The notes: generated from the sequence alone by a model not told the origin. A stretch of 39,267 bases of DNA from Spirochaetales bacterium (GCA_028719825.1 JAQYLW010000009.1:1-39267); one strand, 5' to 3'; shown: positions 20,601 through 30,054, counted from the first letter of the stretch. Numbers and translations: made by a program.

Positions 20601-20657
20601 GATCTTCCTCCTTAAAAAAATATGAAAAAAATATATATCATACCTATACTAATTGAC

Positions 20658-20681
20658 TACACTAAACAAAAGTTTAGTGTA
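20658..20681. repeat. perfect inverted repeat TACACTAAAC-AAAA-GTTTAGTGTA, possible operator or hairpin upstream of asnA
   Basis: 10-bp perfect arms, 4-nt spacer, about 58 bp upstream of the asnA start codon. Confidence 0.8.
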
Positions 20682-20820
20682 ACTCTATAAGATTGCATAA
20701 ATATATTAAAAACGCATATTTTTATATTTATTTTATTAATTTAGATATTGTTTTTATTTATAATAATACAAAACAAAAGAAAATTATTTATATATTCTTT
20801 TATTTTTTTTATTGTTTTTT

Positions 20821-20854
20821 TTACGGATATAAAATAGTTTATACTCATCCGTAA
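20821..20854. promoter_or_regulatory. inverted repeat TTACGGAT-N18-ATCCGTAA flanking a -10-like region upstream of the RHH-like gene; candidate operator
   Basis: 8-bp perfect arms 20821-20828 and 20847-20854, ending 14 bp before the ATG at 20869. Confidence 0.55.
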
Positions 20855-20868
20855 CTTGGGGGATTCGT

Positions 20869-21075
20869 ATGGCGGAGAGTAATGACAAGACAGTACAACT
20901 AAAAAGAAAATCACAGAAGGAAACAAAGGTATTAACAACTTTTTCAATAGAACAGTCATTCAAAGCAGAATTGGAAGAGCTTTTTCATTCAATGGGCTTG
21001 GGCTGGTCTGCCGGAATAAGATTTGTTCTTCGTGATTTCTATCGCCATAACAACTCCTCCTCCGATGACAATTAA
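20869..21075 (+). CDS. small ribbon-helix-helix-like regulator (putative)
   Basis: 68 aa; KVLTTFSIEQSFKAELEELFHSMGLGWSAGIRFVLRDFYR resembles a beta-strand plus two helices of RHH/CopG proteins; SD-like TTGGGGG upstream. Confidence 0.5.
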   Translation: MAESNDKTVQLKRKSQKETKVLTTFSIEQSFKAELEELFHSMGLGWSAGIRFVLRDFYRHNNSSSDDN

Positions 21076-21674
21076 TTGATACCGTTAATAACCTCAATCA
21101 TCTTACAAACTGCATGGTATCTATGTGAATGTGTTTGTTTGTATTCCCCTCCTAAGGCTGAGAGGGTCTTATTCTCGCCGTTTGGAATAAAAATCGGATC
21201 GTAACCAAAACCGTCAGTACCTGATATACTATCGGCAATTTCGCCTCCTATTTCGCCTTGAACATCATGTATAATTCCATCGTTAATAAACATAAATGCG
21301 ATATGGCATACAAAACGTGCTTTTCGATTGCTTTCGTTTTTCATCAAGGATATAATCCTTTGATTCTTTTCTTTTTGAGAAAGCTGTTCGTTCTCACAAA
21401 ATCGGCTTGTATATAAGCCGAGTATTTCGGGATGTGATGATATTTCAAGGCCGGAGTCATCGGCAAACAGCACCGTATCCTCAGGGTATTTAATGTTTTT
21501 TTCATCAATCAATTTCTTTAGCGCCAAGAGTTTAATACGTGCGTTTTCAGTATAATTAATTCCGTTCTCCTCGGTTTCAAACGATTCAAACATCTCAACC
21601 TTTGCGTTTTGAATAAGCCTTTCATACTCTTCTTTTTTGTGCGCATTCCCCGAAGCCAATACAAATAATCTCAT
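21072..21674 (-). CDS. rdgB: dITP/XTP pyrophosphatase (Ham1/RdgB family)
   Basis: LASGNAHKKEEY, FADDSGLEI, GTDGFGYDPIFIP, SHRYHA. Confidence 0.92.
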   Translation of the reverse strand: MRLFVLASGNAHKKEEYERLIQNAKVEMFESFETEENGINYTENARIKLLALKKLIDEKNIKYPEDTVLFADDSGLEISSHPEILGLYTSRFCENEQLSQKEKNQRIISLMKNESNRKARFVCHIAFMFINDGIIHDVQGEIGGEIADSISGTDGFGYDPIFIPNGENKTLSALGGEYKQTHSHRYHAVCKMIEVINGIN

Positions 21675-22507
21675 AATATAATACCCTCCGCTTGATTTCT
21701 GCTATATCTCTGTACTATCCTTCTTCCGTTTGCAACGTTGTGACTGACAGAAGATGTTTTAATGTTAAATGCCATAGACACTGTTTTATAAGGCACCTTT
21801 TGTGCCTTTGCCATGCTTTGTGCATGGGAGGTGATAAGACGGCTATATCGTTCAATTCTTTGCGGATTATTAGCGCTGATTTCTCCTGCCATTTTCTTTA
21901 TAAGATACATTGATGACAGATCCTTATTTTTTTGAATATCGCTGCTCTGAGCAATTCTGTTTTGTATTCCTATCAACGTTTCAACAAATTCAGCTCCATC
22001 CGCACCCATGGCAACTGCAATTCTTCTTAGCATCGCTTTGTTAAGAAGGGCTGCATTTGTCATAAGATACATCCTGACAGTTCTTGAACTAAGAAGGTGT
22101 TTTAGTTTTGGATTTGCCCTCTCCTCATCATGTAGATAGTCCTCTTTTACTTGACTGCTCTTTATATCCATACCCTGAAGCATTGTAACGCTTGCGTTGT
22201 ACAGTCTCTCTCTCTTGTCGTTTTTTATGTAGTTCTTTGTGTATATTTCAAGGACCCTTGCATAGAACAGGGCAAAATCAACCTCCATATTATTGCGGTT
22301 ATTTATGATTGACTGGAATTTTTCCATAACCGATATTAAAAATTCAGAGGCGTTCTGCTCTCCTATGAACCTGTTGTTTGAGGCATAGCGATACGCCATT
22401 TTGCTCATTTCGTCACATAGCTTTTTATACCTTTCCTCCCTTTCGCTCTCGCCTTGGGCATTTTTGTATTCTTTGTATAATAAGTCTATATTGCTGTGCC
22501 TGACCAT
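21671..22507 (-). CDS. hypothetical protein with sigma-70-like architecture
   Basis: N-terminal helical region resembling sigma region 2 and C-terminal HTH-like KVPYKTVSMAFNIKTSSVSHNVANGRRIVQRYSRNQ; visual pattern only. Confidence 0.4.
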   Translation of the reverse strand: MVRHSNIDLLYKEYKNAQGESEREERYKKLCDEMSKMAYRYASNNRFIGEQNASEFLISVMEKFQSIINNRNNMEVDFALFYARVLEIYTKNYIKNDKRERLYNASVTMLQGMDIKSSQVKEDYLHDEERANPKLKHLLSSRTVRMYLMTNAALLNKAMLRRIAVAMGADGAEFVETLIGIQNRIAQSSDIQKNKDLSSMYLIKKMAGEISANNPQRIERYSRLITSHAQSMAKAQKVPYKTVSMAFNIKTSSVSHNVANGRRIVQRYSRNQAEGIIL

Positions 22508-22587
22508 AGATTTAAATGTATATAAAATTGCTTAATTTGTTAATATAAATGTTATTTGTTGTTGAAGAGTGTTATAATTGCTTTGTT

Positions 22588-23841
22588 ATGAAATTTAATA
22601 GGTCAACGCTTATATCGATTATTGCTTTCTTTACAATATATGCCATAAGCTGCATATTCAAACTCTCATCAAATATTATCATGCCTATTTTTCAGCAAAG
22701 ATTCGCCCTCTCTCATGCTATGACGGGGCTGATAACGGGAGCGTACTACATAGGCTATGCACCCATGCAGCTGTTTGCCTCTCCGCTTTGCAAAAAATGG
22801 GGAACGCATAACGTAATAGGTGGTTTTATACTTTTAAGCATGGCAGGTGCATTGTTTTGGGCGTTTGCAAAAGGAAGTGCATATGTGTTAATCGGTCGCT
22901 TGCTGTTAGGCATAGGAGTGGGACCGGCATATATAGGCATACTTTACTATATAACTACCATAACGGACAAAAAAACATATGCTCTTCTTGCAGGAATCGC
23001 AAACTGTGCAGGAAATGCTGGCGGAATAATGGCATCGGCACCCATTAAGATGCTTGTGGAATTATTTGATGTCAGGGGAACATTTTTGTTCTTTGCCCTT
23101 CTTTTGGCAACCTTATCAACAGCACTGTTTATACTTGGTAAAAACGAGAACAGAATACTGGCGCATAGTGATGACAGCTCCCTAAAAAAGAACATTAAAG
23201 ATGCATTCAAAACGCTTATCTCCTCAAAAATACTTAAGTCCTCCGCAGTTGTATGGATGAGTTTTAACGTTTACCAACTATGCTATATAGGCCTTTGGAG
23301 CGCAAAATGGGCAAACGAGGCGTATAATGCATCATCTATATGGACATGGAGTGCAAGTATCGGAGCATTGGGCTTGTGCTTAGGAACGCTTTTGAGCGAA
23401 TTTTTCCGCAGAAAAAACGAAAGCAGATTTCGCTCTGCCATAACAAGCGAATACTTGTTTGCATTATCGGGTTTTTTGGTAGTTTTTGCTCATAATCTTA
23501 CAGCATTAGGCATTACAAGCATAGCGGGGATATTTGTGGTAAAGAGCATAATTGATTTTTACTTCGGTTTTGCAATGGGACACATGTGTATTCAGATTAC
23601 GGCAGTTATACGCGAAATAGCTCCGCGTGAAGTGAATGCAACTATTCTTGGAATAATAAACGGCATGGGAAGCTTATCGTGCCTTGTATTCCAATGGCTG
23701 ACAGGGGCAATGTACGACGCCTTCCATAGATACTATGCCCCGAATACATCATATAATCTTGTGTTCTTATTAGTGTCCTTTTTATCCCTGATAATTGTTT
23801 TAAACGCATCGCATATTTTAAAAAAAGCGGATAAGGCTTAA
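22588..23841 (+). CDS. major facilitator superfamily transporter
   Basis: 12-TM-like hydrophobic pattern, GYAPMQLFASPLCKKWG motif, LIGRLLLGIGVGPAYIG. Start set to ATG at 22588. Confidence 0.85.
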   Translation: MKFNRSTLISIIAFFTIYAISCIFKLSSNIIMPIFQQRFALSHAMTGLITGAYYIGYAPMQLFASPLCKKWGTHNVIGGFILLSMAGALFWAFAKGSAYVLIGRLLLGIGVGPAYIGILYYITTITDKKTYALLAGIANCAGNAGGIMASAPIKMLVELFDVRGTFLFFALLLATLSTALFILGKNENRILAHSDDSSLKKNIKDAFKTLISSKILKSSAVVWMSFNVYQLCYIGLWSAKWANEAYNASSIWTWSASIGALGLCLGTLLSEFFRRKNESRFRSAITSEYLFALSGFLVVFAHNLTALGITSIAGIFVVKSIIDFYFGFAMGHMCIQITAVIREIAPREVNATILGIINGMGSLSCLVFQWLTGAMYDAFHRYYAPNTSYNLVFLLVSFLSLIIVLNASHILKKADKA

Positions 23842-23851
23842 CCTTACCCGC
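23821..23851 (-). terminator. rho-independent terminator of thrS, overlapping the 3' end of the MFS gene
   Basis: Minus strand GCGGGTAAGG-TTAAG-CCTTATCCGC-TTTTTT; 10-bp stem with one G.U pair, then a T run. Confidence 0.75.
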
Positions 23852-23860
23852 TTAAGTTCA

Positions 23861-25609
23861 TCAAAGCGCTTCGTGCGTTTCAATCTTGTGTTTAATCTCT
23901 TTAAGAAATTCATCAAACGGAACGGCATATTTCATCTCTTTTTTACCAAAGTATCTTACTGATACTGTTCCGCTTTGCTCTTCTTTTTCTCCGACCACAA
24001 GCGTATACGGAATTTTATGCGTTTGTGCATCGCGGATTTTCGCATTCATCCTGTCATCCCTAAGGTCTACCGAAGCACGTATGTCGTTCTTTTTAAGATC
24101 TGCAACCACCTTTTTTGCATAGTCGTTAAACTTGTCTATAACAGGAATAACCTTAACCTGCTCGCTTGCAAGCCATGGTGGGAAAGCGCCCTTATAATGC
24201 TCTATAAGAACTCCAAAGAATCTTTCAATTGAGCCTAAAAGCGCCCTGTGGATCATAAGCGGTCTTTTTTCAGTGCCGTCGGCGTCCATATATGTTATAC
24301 CAAAGCGTTCAGGCATGTTGAAATCGAACTGTATTGTTGAAAGCTGCCATTCCCTATCTGTTGCATCCTTAACTTTAATATCGATTTTAGGACCATAGAA
24401 CGCGCCACCGCCCTCGTCAACCTCATACTCAAGTCCCTCGGAGAGAATGGCTTTTTTAAGGCTTTCTTCTGCGCTGTTCCAAAGCTTTACATCCCCTACG
24501 CTCTTTTCGGGTCGAGTGGAAAGATATGCTTTAAATTCTGTAAATCCAAAGTTCTTCAGCATATAAATAGAGAATCTCAATACCTCTTTTATTTCATCCT
24601 CCATCTGCTCCGGTGTACAGAATAAGTGGGCATCATCCTGAGTAAAGCCCCTTACACGCATAAGCCCATGCAATGAGCCTGCCTTTTCATATCTGTATAC
24701 AGTTCCGAGCTCTGCCCATCTGAAGGGGAGCTCCTTATAGGAATGCTTTGATGATGAATAAACCATAATGGCAAACGGACAGTTCATGGGTTTTACGTAG
24801 TAGTCGGCCTTATCCATTTCAATGGGATGATACATGCTGTCCTTATAAAAACCAAGGTGTCCGCTTGTTTCCCAAAGCCACGATTTTCCTACATGAGGCG
24901 TATACAGAAGTTCATAGCCGTTTTTGTAATGCTCCTTACGCCAGAACGTTTCTATTTCATTGCGAATTCTTGCGCCCATAGGATGCCAATATACAAGTCC
25001 CGGACCTGCTTCTTCATGAAGCGAGAACAAGTCAAGCTCTTTACCTATCTTTCTGTGATCCCTTTCCGATATCTCTTTAAGATGGTTAAGATAATCCTTT
25101 AGATCCTTTGGATTCGTCCATGCTGTAGCATAAAGGCGTGTGAGCATCTTGTTCTTCTCATTACCTCTCCAATATGCACCGGCAACTGACAGAAGCGCAA
25201 ACGAATCGGGATTGAGTTCTTTTGTGCTCTCAACATGGGGGCCCTTACATAAATCGGTAAAACCTCCCACGGTGTAAAATGAAACGTCCTCTCCCTCAGG
25301 TATGGCTTCAAGAAGTTCCAGTTTATATATCTGATCTTTAAATACTTCGGCTGCTTTACTGCGAGAAACAACCTGCTTTGTTATTGGCAGATTTTCTGCA
25401 ATTATGCGCCTCATTCTTTTTTCTATTTCCGGAAAATCATCCTCTGTTAATGGACGAGGAAGATCGAAATCGTAGTAAAATCCGTTTTCGATTGCAGGTC
25501 CGATTGCTATCTGAGCTTCCGGAAACATCTCAAGTACGGCTGAGGCCATAACATGACTCATTGAATGCCTAATAACGGCCAATTTTTCAAACTTATCAAT
25601 CTTAGACAT
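23861..25609 (-). CDS. thrS: threonyl-tRNA synthetase lacking TGS domain
   Basis: HSMSHVMASAVLEMFPEAQIAIGPAIENGFYYDF, MNCPFAI, FTQDDAHLFC, HRALLGSIERF; protein starts directly at the editing domain. Confidence 0.95.
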   Translation of the reverse strand: MSKIDKFEKLAVIRHSMSHVMASAVLEMFPEAQIAIGPAIENGFYYDFDLPRPLTEDDFPEIEKRMRRIIAENLPITKQVVSRSKAAEVFKDQIYKLELLEAIPEGEDVSFYTVGGFTDLCKGPHVESTKELNPDSFALLSVAGAYWRGNEKNKMLTRLYATAWTNPKDLKDYLNHLKEISERDHRKIGKELDLFSLHEEAGPGLVYWHPMGARIRNEIETFWRKEHYKNGYELLYTPHVGKSWLWETSGHLGFYKDSMYHPIEMDKADYYVKPMNCPFAIMVYSSSKHSYKELPFRWAELGTVYRYEKAGSLHGLMRVRGFTQDDAHLFCTPEQMEDEIKEVLRFSIYMLKNFGFTEFKAYLSTRPEKSVGDVKLWNSAEESLKKAILSEGLEYEVDEGGGAFYGPKIDIKVKDATDREWQLSTIQFDFNMPERFGITYMDADGTEKRPLMIHRALLGSIERFFGVLIEHYKGAFPPWLASEQVKVIPVIDKFNDYAKKVVADLKKNDIRASVDLRDDRMNAKIRDAQTHKIPYTLVVGEKEEQSGTVSVRYFGKKEMKYAVPFDEFLKEIKHKIETHEAL

Positions 25610-25676
25610 GATGGTAATATTTTACGACAATATGCACTGTTTTTACAATGCGATGTGAGGGAGAGAATAAAGGCAA

Positions 25677-26342
25677 TTATCGCTTTGAAGATATGTGCGC
25701 TGATATTCTGTTGCCTGCCATCTGTACAATTTCCACAAGTAAAATGATCACTATTATGGACATAATCATTATATCCGTCTGAAATCTTTGATAGCCGTAG
25801 CGAATTGCAAGATCTCCAAGCCCTCCGCCGCCTAATGCACCTGCCATTGCAGAATATCCGATAAGGTTAATTACGGTGAGCGTAAAGCCGTTTACAAGAC
25901 CCGGCATTGCTTCAAAAAGCATTATTTTGAATATGATCTCTGCATTTGTGCTTCCCATTGCACGTCCTGCCTGAATTACTCCGCTGTCTATTTCTGAAAG
26001 TGCACTTTCAACAACGCGCGCAACAAACGGGGCTGCTGCTATTGAAAGAGGAATTATGGTAGCTGCCGTTCCTATTCCGCTTCCTATAATCAAACGTGAA
26101 AGAGGGATGAGCAAAATCATCAGTATTATAAACGGAAAAGACCTGAGAATATTAACTATTTTACCCAATGCAATGTTGACTGCCCTGTTTGGCGTGAGGC
26201 CTCCCTCTGCTTCCGAGCGAGTAATAAAAAGTGCAATTCCTATCGGAAGTCCAAGAAGCGTAGAAAACACTGAAGAGAAAAACACCATAATAAGAGTTTG
26301 CCATGTGCTGCTTAAAACCAACATTATATTCGCTGTATTCAT
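25677..26342 (-). CDS. metI: methionine ABC transporter permease
   Basis: MetI-like permease (LGLPIGIALFITR, AGALGGGGLGDLAIRYGYQRF), adjacent to metN. Confidence 0.92.
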   Translation of the reverse strand: MNTANIMLVLSSTWQTLIMVFFSSVFSTLLGLPIGIALFITRSEAEGGLTPNRAVNIALGKIVNILRSFPFIILMILLIPLSRLIIGSGIGTAATIIPLSIAAAPFVARVVESALSEIDSGVIQAGRAMGSTNAEIIFKIMLFEAMPGLVNGFTLTVINLIGYSAMAGALGGGGLGDLAIRYGYQRFQTDIMIMSIIVIILLVEIVQMAGNRISAHISSKR

Positions 26343-27352
26343 TTGTATATTTCCTCTATTGTTACTCCGTCTTGCTTTAAGGTTTTGATGGCCTCTTCAA
26401 TCTCTGTTGGAGTACCTATAAGGTCAACAAGGAGAGTTCCGAATTCATATTCCTTAACCACCTGAACTCCTGCTGCAAATATATTAAAGCTGACGCCCGT
26501 GCTTTTTGTAATTGATGAGATAACGGGAGTTGCCGTTTTACTTGATGGAAAACGCAGCAAGTATCTTCCGCCCTTTGAAAACTCAACAAGCCGATTACCA
26601 TTCTCTGTTTTTTCCGATGTTTGAGATTTAAGATTAATAATAAAATCCCTTGTAACAGCGCTTTCGGGATGCGCAAATACCTTTTCAACCTCGCCTGTTT
26701 CAACAACCTTGCCGTCCTCTAAAACTGCAACAATATCGCAGGCATCACGAACCACTTCCATTTGATGAGTTACCATAACAACGGTAAGTCCAAGCTGTTT
26801 TTGTATATCCCTAATAAGCGACAAAATCTGTCTTGTTGTTCCGGGGTCCAAAGCACTTGTTGCTTCATCGCAAAACAGAACTTCAGGAGATGCGGCAAGC
26901 GCACGAGCTATAGCAATTCTTTGCTTCTGTCCGCCGGAAAGCTTTGATATACCGCTGTCGGCCTTATCCTTCAAGCCAACGATAGAAAGAAGCTCTTCGC
27001 ATCTTTTTTTTATGTACCCCTTGTCCATACCGGCTATTTCAAGAGGATATGCTATGTTTTTTATTGCACTTCTGGATGAGAACAAATTGAAATTCTGGAA
27101 TATCATACCCAAGCGACGTCGGGATTGAATAAGCTCACTCTTAGCAAGATTATCAACTCTTTTGTCGTCATAATACACCTCTCCGCTTTCGGGGCGTTCT
27201 AAAAGGCTTATCATTCTTAAAAGCGTTGACTTTCCTGCACCGCTTTTCCCGATTATTCCAAAAATCTTTCCTGAAGGAATCTTTAAACTTATATCGTTTA
27301 CTGCATGTAATCCTTCGTAATTTTGAACAAGGTTCTTAACAGTGATTTCCAT
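26339..27352 (-). CDS. metN: methionine ABC transporter ATP-binding protein with NIL domain
   Basis: Walker A GKSGAGKST, LSGGQKQRIAIARALA, FCDEATSALDP; C-terminal NIL-like region. Confidence 0.94.
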   Translation of the reverse strand: MEITVKNLVQNYEGLHAVNDISLKIPSGKIFGIIGKSGAGKSTLLRMISLLERPESGEVYYDDKRVDNLAKSELIQSRRRLGMIFQNFNLFSSRSAIKNIAYPLEIAGMDKGYIKKRCEELLSIVGLKDKADSGISKLSGGQKQRIAIARALAASPEVLFCDEATSALDPGTTRQILSLIRDIQKQLGLTVVMVTHQMEVVRDACDIVAVLEDGKVVETGEVEKVFAHPESAVTRDFIINLKSQTSEKTENGNRLVEFSKGGRYLLRFPSSKTATPVISSITKSTGVSFNIFAAGVQVVKEYEFGTLLVDLIGTPTEIEEAIKTLKQDGVTIEEIYK

Positions 27353-27391
27353 AATTAATGCAGACTATTTTATTGTTAATATGCATTTTTT

Positions 27392-28420
27392 TCAATAAAA
27401 GAACGTTGCATCCCCATATGAGAAGAACCTGTATTTGCTCTCCACGGCATGCTTGTAAGCGCGTTTTGCGTTGTCCATGCTTGAAAAAGCGCATACCAAG
27501 GCAAACAGTGTGCTCTCCGGCGTATGAAAGTTTGTAAGAAGCTTGTCAATCACATTGAACTTAAAACCGGGGTATATAAAAATATCGGTTTCGCCGCTGC
27601 CCTCATCTAATGACTTTGTATCGGAGTTCCACATGCTTTCAAGAGTTCTTACAACCGTAGTTCCCGATGCAACTATTTTTCTGCCCTCGCTTTTTGCTTT
27701 ATTTATTATATTTGCAGTTTCCTTACTGATATTAAAATATTCGCTGTGCATTTTATGGTCTTCTATGTTGCTCTCCCTTAGCGGCATAAAAGTTCCCATG
27801 CCTACATGAAGGGTTACATACGTTATTATCACGCCCTTGTTTTGAATCTCATCAAGTATACTCTGAGTGAAATGCAGCCCTGATGTGGGAGATGCGCATG
27901 AACCGAGGTTTTTAGAATATACGGTTTGATAGCGTGACTCATCACTAAACTCATCCTCTCTTTTGATATAAGGCGGAAGCGGCACATGCCCCTCTTTATC
28001 AAAAAAGGACTCGTCAATCGGAGATTCAAATTTAATTGTACATATCCCGTCGTGCATTGATTCAATTACGGCTTTTGTGTTTTGAAATGAAAGCACCTCG
28101 CCTATGTGCCTGCGTTTTACTCGGTTTGTAATTACATTCCATCCATTCGCAACCGAGGATGGATGTAAAAACAAACATTCTACCTTTCCCCCGTTTTCGT
28201 TTTGGGCATAAACACGCGCTTTTCTGACCCTTGTGTCATTTAACACCAAAACATCTCCCTTATTCAGCAAAGAGGGAAAATCCGTGAATTTTTTATCGCT
28301 GTATTCGCCTGTAACCCTGTTAATAACAAGTAGTCTGTCGTCTGCCCTGCGAGAGGAAGGATATTGGGCTATCAATTCCTCGGGCAGATCAAAAGAGAAA
28401 TCTGTTGTTTTCATCATCAC
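27392..28420 (-). CDS. queA: S-adenosylmethionine:tRNA ribosyltransferase-isomerase
   Basis: FDLPEELIAQYPSSRRADDRLLVINR, LNDTRV, TSGLHFT, LTNFHTPESTL. Confidence 0.96.
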   Translation of the reverse strand: MMMKTTDFSFDLPEELIAQYPSSRRADDRLLVINRVTGEYSDKKFTDFPSLLNKGDVLVLNDTRVRKARVYAQNENGGKVECLFLHPSSVANGWNVITNRVKRRHIGEVLSFQNTKAVIESMHDGICTIKFESPIDESFFDKEGHVPLPPYIKREDEFSDESRYQTVYSKNLGSCASPTSGLHFTQSILDEIQNKGVIITYVTLHVGMGTFMPLRESNIEDHKMHSEYFNISKETANIINKAKSEGRKIVASGTTVVRTLESMWNSDTKSLDEGSGETDIFIYPGFKFNVIDKLLTNFHTPESTLFALVCAFSSMDNAKRAYKHAVESKYRFFSYGDATFFY

Positions 28421-29426
28421 CTCCGGAGAATGAACTTCCGATGAGTTTATATGCGGCCTGAGTTACAACCCTACCGCGCGGTGTGCGTTTAAGATATCCG
28501 CATTGAATAAGGTACGGCTCGTAGAAATCCTCAAGAGTATCTATGCTCTCTCCTATGGAAATTGACAAGGTCTCGGCTCCCACAGGCCCTCCGCCGTAGT
28601 GGTATATTATATTTTTGAGAATGTTTATATCCTGCGCCTCAAGGCCGTTTTCATTGATTTCCAGCCTTTTTAGAGCCTTTGATAAAAGATCTTTATCTAT
28701 GATTTTCTTATCCTCGTTAACAGCAAAATCACGCAGCCTTTTTATAAGGCGATTGGCAATACGAGGAGTACCTCTTGAGGCTTTTGACAGCATGGTAGCC
28801 GCATCCGGAGTAAACTCAACCCCCATTATTTTTTCATTGCGTCCGATAATCAGTTTAAGCTCTTCCGGTGTATAAAAATCAAGACGAACCGTAATGCCGA
28901 ATCTTGAATAAAGAGGAGCAGAAACTCCGCCTGCTTTTGTTGTTGCACCAATAAGGGTAAACGGAGAAAGGGGGACACGCATTGTTCTGGCAGAAGGCCC
29001 CTGTCCCACAACCCAATCCAATTCAAAATCCTCCATTGCAATATACAGCATTTCCTCAAGAGCAGGTTTAAGACGATGAATCTCGTCTATAAAAAACACG
29101 CTGTTCTCTCCAAGATTTGTAAGTATTCCGGCAAGGTCCTTAGGTTTGTCTAAAACCGGGGCTGAGGTATATCTAATGGGAACTCCCATTTCGGAGGCTA
29201 TAATTCCGGCAAGCGTGGTTTTTCCAAGCCCCGGAGGAGCTGATAAAAATACGTGATCCAAGGCTTCGGAACGTTTTTTTGCGGAGTTTATAAACACTTT
29301 GAGATTGTCTTTTACCTTCTCCTGTCCCATAAACCCCGAAAATGCGGTCGGACGAAGAATGGTATCCTCCATTTTGTCGTCATCCTGAAGTGAGGGGGAC
29401 ATAAGAGATGTTTTGTTCTTATCCAT
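28389..29426 (-). CDS. ruvB: Holliday junction DNA helicase RuvB
   Basis: LRPTAFSGFMGQEKVKDNLKVFI, SAPPGLGKTTLA, FIDEIHRL, GATTKAG. Confidence 0.97.
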   Translation of the reverse strand: MDKNKTSLMSPSLQDDDKMEDTILRPTAFSGFMGQEKVKDNLKVFINSAKKRSEALDHVFLSAPPGLGKTTLAGIIASEMGVPIRYTSAPVLDKPKDLAGILTNLGENSVFFIDEIHRLKPALEEMLYIAMEDFELDWVVGQGPSARTMRVPLSPFTLIGATTKAGGVSAPLYSRFGITVRLDFYTPEELKLIIGRNEKIMGVEFTPDAATMLSKASRGTPRIANRLIKRLRDFAVNEDKKIIDKDLLSKALKRLEINENGLEAQDINILKNIIYHYGGGPVGAETLSISIGESIDTLEDFYEPYLIQCGYLKRTPRGRVVTQAAYKLIGSSFSGGDDENNRFLF

Positions 29427-30054
29427 TGTAAAGTTCCTTTAATAAGGCTGTGAACAATTGCTTTTCTTTTTCTTCGCTGCTGAGAGAGGCGAATTTATCA
29501 GCATTGTCATTCAATATTCCCTCAAGAGCTTTTTTAACATCCTCTTTTTGATATCCCATATCGCACATAGCGTCTATAATATCGCTAAACGGCATGAGTA
29601 AAGCAGAAAGAGAACTCTTTGGTTTATCGTTTCTTTCTATTTCAACAAGCTTTTCACGGAGCATTATAAGAATTTTTTGCGCTGTTTTTACCCCAAGGCC
29701 GGGAATGGATGAGATCTTTTTTACATCACCCTTATCAAGTGCTTCAATAAACTCACGAGTTGACATACCTGAGAGTATTTTCAAGGCCTGTTTAACTCCG
29801 ATTCCCGATATACTGTTTAATTCCTCAAAAAGTTTTCTCTCTGTTATATCTTTAAAGCCTATAAGGTACATAGTATCCTCTCTGTGAATAAGGAGCGTAT
29901 ATAACTTGACGCTTTCTTTTTTTGCAAGATATCCCATAATTGCACTTGATGTTTGTGACGACACAAGGATAGAAAATTCTATTCCGCTATCTGTGTTAAT
30001 ATAGGCATGCATAAGTGTAAGACCCGTAAGGCGACCTTCTATTGAATTTATCAT
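29419..30054 (-). CDS. ruvA: Holliday junction DNA helicase RuvA
   Basis: MINSIEGRLTG, ELNSISGIGVKQALKILS, ISSIPGLGVKTAQKIL. Confidence 0.95.
   Translation of the reverse strand: MINSIEGRLTGLTLMHAYINTDSGIEFSILVSSQTSSAIMGYLAKKESVKLYTLLIHREDTMYLIGFKDITERKLFEELNSISGIGVKQALKILSGMSTREFIEALDKGDVKKISSIPGLGVKTAQKILIMLREKLVEIERNDKPKSSLSALLMPFSDIIDAMCDMGYQKEDVKKALEGILNDNADKFASLSSEEKEKQLFTALLKELYNG

Noticed and set aside
27353-27391. Possible SAM/methionine riboswitch upstream of metN
   Set aside because: Only about 39 bp lie between queA and metN, too little for a riboswitch; metNI is likely co-transcribed.
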